Below, piece after piece: positions 60,379 to 64,000 of a stretch of DNA of 64,000 nucleotides. The notes below the pieces were generated by a model. It was not told the DNA's origin. It did no database searches and worked only from the letters and a program-made list of their open reading frames with translations. Location: positions 1,134,590 to 1,198,589 of the forward strand of contig RPFO01000132.1 in the NCBI GenBank assembly GCA_009746045.1, in the 5' to 3' direction. Both the position numbers and the translations under genes were made by a program. Source of the stretch: Mesostigma viride. Its lineage: Eukaryota; Streptophyta; Mesostigmatophyceae; Mesostigmatales; Mesostigmataceae. The first letter of the stretch is position 1; every line of letters begins with the position of its first letter.

Positions 60379-60835
60379 AGCTAATAGTTCTGCTGGTGTA
60401 CGGGATAGTTACGCTCCGCAGGAAGCATTGTCCTAGAGATATACTCGATTGGCTGTAAGCCCTGACCCTGATCCTGGAGAAGGACGCCCCCTATAGCTAC
60501 CTTGCTAGCATCTGTAGCTACAACAAAGGGTTTAGTAGTATCCGGTAGGATGAGTACGGGAGGGGAGAGGAGTAGGGATTTTAGACACTGAAAAGCCGAC
60601 TGACATTCACTACTCCAAACAAAGGGGATATCCTTCTTTAATAGATGATTAATAGGGGCTGCTATAGTTGCGAAACGCGGGATAAAACGCCTATAGTAAG
60701 AAGCAATTCCTAGAAAACTACGTACACCTTTAACGTCGGTAGGGGTAGGCCATTCCTGAATTGACTTAGTCTTGTCAGGGTCGGTAGCAACCCCGGCATC
60801 TGACAGAACGTGCCCTAAAAATGGGACACTCTACC
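60379..60835 (-). pseudogene. Gypsy RT connection and RNase H N-terminus
   Basis: A third frame carries VPFLGHVLSDAGV, FLGIASYYRRFIP and ATDASKVAIGGVLLQ: the RT thumb/connection and the first RNase H catalytic Asp. It is shifted relative to both neighbours; breaks are near 60835 and 60410. Confidence 0.85.
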
Positions 60836-61613
60836 AGAGCGAACTTTAGCACGGCGCGCCCATAAAGAATTTTCAGCCATGATTTCTAGTACTTTCTTTA
60901 AATCACGTAGGTGCGTTTCAAAATCAGGAGAATAAATAAGGATATCATCTAAGTAAGCTTGAGCACAAGAACGGTCATGCTCAGATAAAGAAACAGAGGA
61001 GAAGGAAGGATCCTTTAAATCAGAGGACACTTGAGGAAGGTGAGAATTTCCCATAACAGGTCTAAGCACTTCATTCATTAACATTTGGAAAGAGGCAGGA
61101 GAGTTACAGAGTCCCATAGCCGCTACTCTAAACTGGTAATGCCCAAAAGGGGTAGCAAAGGCGGTTTTGTGGCAATCCTCAGGAGCTATACGTAGTTGCC
61201 AAAAACCATCCGCACAATCTAGTACTGTGAAACAGGTAGAACCTTTAACCTTATTAAATATATCATCAATACGAGGTAGAGGGTATTTAGACTTCACAGT
61301 AATATCGTTTTAACTTCCTATAATCAGTAACTAGGCGAAACTTGCCATTTGGTTTAGGAACTAACAGGACACCAGCGGAGTAGGGGGAGTTACTAGGCTC
61401 TATCAATCCGGCTTCTAATAGTGATACTAAAATCTGTTTTAGTTCCTTTAATTCGGTAGGGCCCATTCTATACATCGGAGAGTGCGTAGTAGGAACTGCA
61501 CCGTCCTTGATAACTACACGGTGTAAAACAGAACGAGGAGGAGGATAAGAAGGAGTCTTTTCTTCAAATACTTTTGAGGAATCTATCACAGCCATGTATC
61601 TTACTATTTCATT
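60815..61613 (-). pseudogene. Gypsy reverse transcriptase
   Basis: Motifs in order: VPTTHSPMYRMGPTELKELK, LIEPSNSPYSAGVLLVPK, KFRLVTDYRKL, then after a one-base shift in an A-run near 61300 VKSKYPLPRIDDIF, FTVLDCADGFWQL, FGHYQFRVAAMGL, PASFQMLMN and YLDDILIYS. Typical Ty3/gypsy RT with an intact YLDD active site. An unusual 20-residue Ser/Asp-rich insertion sits just before the YLDD box (about 60960-61050). The frame begins directly at the ATT boundary of the upstream insertion. Confidence 0.9.
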
Positions 61614-62190
61614 CATGTCCCACGTAGCTCCCACAAAAACCAGCATCTTCATTAAAACAATAAGTGGAAGCATACATGTGACACTAATTGACATGCCCGG
61701 AGGCACGCCGTTCAAGGCCCTTCATGAAGTACGTTGCCCTAGAGGCAACCAAGACAATGGTGGGTGGGTGGGGAGCAAAGAAAGAGGCCGACAAAACCAG
61801 CCAGAGCGGCTTTTAGTCGCAAAACCTCCCTTATCCCTAGCTAACTGACGTCATTAAACCCTTATGTTTAGTGGATGCTAGTAAGACGCTAACCGTACAG
61901 ACCGGGGGTAGAATATCCCGAATCTGCACGGCTAGTATTAAATAATGCGTAGGTTGTTCTTTTCAGGGGCACTGCACCTCACGCCCCGTTCCGCCCGGGT
62001 ATAATCAACCCAAGCGCGGAACGCACATTTTATTTAATTCATTTTTCAACCATGCACTATATTGCATCTACTAATCACAAAAGCTCTAGCCAAACCGCTA
62101 CGAGTAAACACTGCGACCTATAAGCCGCTCATCCAGCGGCCTCTTGTTCCCGCATTCACGTATAGAAGAAACTCCGTTCAAAGAACCCCG
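61614..62190. mobile_element. Tandem insertion unit 1 (577 bp), class unknown
   Basis: Begins CATGTCCCACG and ends AGAACCCCG. Its first 126 bp repeat at 62194-62319 and its last 416 bp or so repeat at 63153-63578. It is bordered by ATT at 61611-61613 and 62191-62193. No terminal inverted repeat and no coding frame recognised. Confidence 0.65.
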
Positions 62191-62193
62191 ATT

Positions 62194-63578
62194 CATGTCC
62201 CACGTAGCTCCCACAAAAACCAGCATCTTCATTAAAACAATAAGTGGAAGCATACATGTGACACTAATTGACATGCCCGGAGGCACGCCGTTCAAGGCCC
62301 TTCATGAAGTACGTTGCCCAATCACCCCCGCCCTGGCTTTCCCTTGAAGCCGCACTCCACCTTGCTCGTTGTCACAAGTGACCGCCCTGCCGCAAAACGG
62401 GAGCCCCCCCACATCGGGAGGCGTGTGCCCGGCGGCTGTGGATGCATGGCCAGGCCCAAAAAGGCCCAGCGCATTTGCACTGCGATTGCGCACGGCCAGC
62501 CTATCATGACCCCTCTCGGGGCCCCGAGTCGGTACCGCTATGGCCGTCTCCCCATTGTAGACCCGGGGTGCTTCGAGAAAAAACGTGGACCTAGCCCAGG
62601 CCCCGCCAGCCCGGATGCCCGAGGCCACAGCCCCAGGCACCTGGCTGAACGAGAGTCCGTTCAGCCAAGACCGCATTCCCCCCGAGGTTTCTATGCGTGG
62701 GGAAAAAATTTCTAGCTTAGACGCTTTTCCCATCGCCGTCCCCAGCCCCAACCACCCCCCCCTCGGCGGAAGGCAATTGCAAAGTTTGCTGGCCAGCAGC
62801 AATTTCCGAAGAAAAAGCCGCAGGCCGCGGACCGAGACACGGGTCGCCAGTGCCAGCCATCCGGCTCCAACCCGGGGTGCAAGCATCCCCAGGTACGGAG
62901 CACCAGCTCGCGCACTGGGCCGACCAAGCGACAGTTGAGCACCTGTCACGGCATCCGGCCCACCAAAGACCCCAAGCTGGGGAAAAGGTGCGGACCGGAG
63001 GTAATCTTTTTCTTTTCTTTTAGTTAACCGGGCGAGGAACTACGCCTGGCCGGTTAACAACTGGAAGTCTCACCACTGGCCAAGTGGCCAGTGCAACCAG
63101 TGCTTTTGGGATTTTGCTCCGCAGCACCCATAGCTGCGGCTGCCGCCGCAACGACAACGAGCAAAGAAAGAGGCCGACAAAACCAGCCAGAGCGGCTTTT
63201 AGTCGCAAAACCTCCCTTATCCCTAGCTAACTGACGTCATTAAACCCTTATGTTTAGTGGATGCTAGTAAGACGCTAACCGTACAGACCGGGGGTAGAAT
63301 ATCCCGAATCTGCACGGCTAGTATTAAATAATGCGTAGGTTGTTCTTTTCAGGGGCACTGCACCTCACGCCCCGTTCCGCCCGGGTATAATCAACCCAAG
63401 CGCGGAACGCACATTTTATTTAATTCATTTTTCAACCAATTGCACTATATTGCATCTACTAATCACAAAAGCTCTAGCCAAACCGCTACGAGTAAACACT
63501 GCGACCTATAAGCCGCTCATCCAGCGGCCTCTTGTTCCCGCATTCACGTATAGAAGAAACTCCGTTCAAAGAACCCCG
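62194..63578. mobile_element. Tandem insertion unit 2 (1385 bp), class unknown
   Basis: Same termini as unit 1, almost identical at both ends, but with an 830-bp GC-rich middle (62320-63150) absent from unit 1. It is bordered by ATT at 62191-62193 and 63579-63581. Removing both units and the extra ATT copies restores the gypsy frame exactly (FTE-N-EIVRYM), so ATT behaves as a 3-bp target duplication. Long frames in the middle run on both strands (for example 62302-62949 minus) and show no domain. Confidence 0.65.
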
Positions 63579-63581
63579 ATT

Positions 63582-63998
63582 TTCAGTAAATCCCACTCCT
63601 ATTGTATCCACTGTATTTACATCTATATCCACACTACTATTAGTGATAGGTATCTCTTGTACTTCTAACTGAAGGAACATACATAATAGGTATCCATATT
63701 CCTTTAGTTCAGATCGCAATTCGTCATTGGACATTAATACTTCAGGTATAGGTCTCACAGGAGGATCAACAGGTGTAGGAGGAGTAATATCTACCAAGGA
63801 TAAATTCTCTAATCTATAATGACGTTCCGGTACCCAGTAAGAGCTATCTGGAAACCAAATAACCATAGTATCATAATTAATAGTAATCTTATTATCCTGG
63901 TGCCAATCTAATCCTAGTAAGACATCAGCTGTAGTGATAGGGCCTATAGTGGCCGTCAGGTTGACCGTACGTCCTTGTATGACCAGGGGAAGGGACAC
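63582..63998 (-). pseudogene. Gypsy aspartic protease region, C-terminal part
   Basis: Contains TADVLLGLDWHQDNKITINY, the C-terminal flap/Leu-Gly-Leu-Asp segment of a retroelement aspartic protease, followed by an acidic linker. The catalytic D(S/T)G lies upstream, outside the window or before 63998. The frame is cut at the ATT boundary (63579-63581) by the tandem insertion. Confidence 0.75.
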
Positions 63999-64000
63999 CG

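Larger units (their letters stand above)
58241..63998 (-). mobile_element. Ty3/gypsy chromovirus, partial and multiply frameshifted
   Basis: Minus-strand order is protease, RT, RNase H, integrase, chromodomain, the order of Ty3/gypsy elements; the C-terminal chromodomain places it among chromoviruses. The gag and 5' LTR lie beyond 64000 if present, and no 3' LTR was identified. Frame breaks occur near 61300, 60835, 60410 and 58565. Two tandem insertions (61614-63578) split the protease-RT linker. Few other substitutions destroy motifs, so the element is relatively recent but dead. Confidence 0.9.

Noticed and set aside
62302-62949. 216-codon minus-strand frame in insertion unit 2
   Set aside because: It lies in GC-rich DNA with comparably long plus-strand frames and has no recognisable motif; not called as a gene.

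Overview
This window looks like nuclear DNA of a green-lineage eukaryote, most likely an alga with a repeat-rich genome. Four genes support this: a plant-type class A heat-shock transcription factor, ribosomal protein eL39, a family-2 (cellulose synthase-like) glycosyltransferase and an IQ-motif protein. All have GT-AG introns. Every exon junction I placed in the first three and in the IQ gene keeps the reading frame. Nothing prokaryotic was seen: no operons, Shine-Dalgarno sites, CRISPR or phage genes. The species cannot be named from the sequence alone.

Layout. 1-3300 is a 21-bp minisatellite. 3300-10200 holds an inverted duplication flanking a decayed tyrosine-recombinase-like gene, a truncated LINE and 1.2 kb of microsatellite. 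12317-14371 (-) is the heat-shock factor. 15012-20295 is a full-length L1-like LINE with a 15-bp target duplication. 22909-25859 (-) carries an unrecognised gene and a possible secreted protein. 26443-27141 (+) is eL39. 27968-30562 is a three-level transposon nest: SINE-like element, then RTE/CR1-like LINE, then piggyBac-like element. 31577-37771 (-) is the eight-exon glycosyltransferase. 40702-44745 (+) is the four-exon IQ-motif gene. 46546-49161 is a hAT-type element (8-bp target duplication, 15-bp inverted termini) containing a 5'-truncated L1-like LINE with its own 13-bp duplication. 49969-51961 is a second possible inverted-repeat element. 51990-55100 is LINE debris and a frameshifted ORF1/Gag-like remnant. 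55865-58164 holds unassigned ORFs. 58241-63998 (-) is a broken Ty3/gypsy chromovirus pol, itself interrupted by two related insertions in tandem that share 3-bp ATT boundaries.

The four conventional genes are isolated single genes with no common pathway. The rest is a record of successive transposition. Several insertions can be ordered in time because their target duplications nest inside one another, and removing them on paper restores the older element. Introns of the glycosyltransferase and IQ genes carry long purine/pyrimidine-biased repeats. The most noteworthy items are the triple nest, the hAT element with palindromic subterminal repeats, the tandem ATT-flanked insertions of unknown class, and the LINE with a separate third ORF joined by an ATGA overlap.
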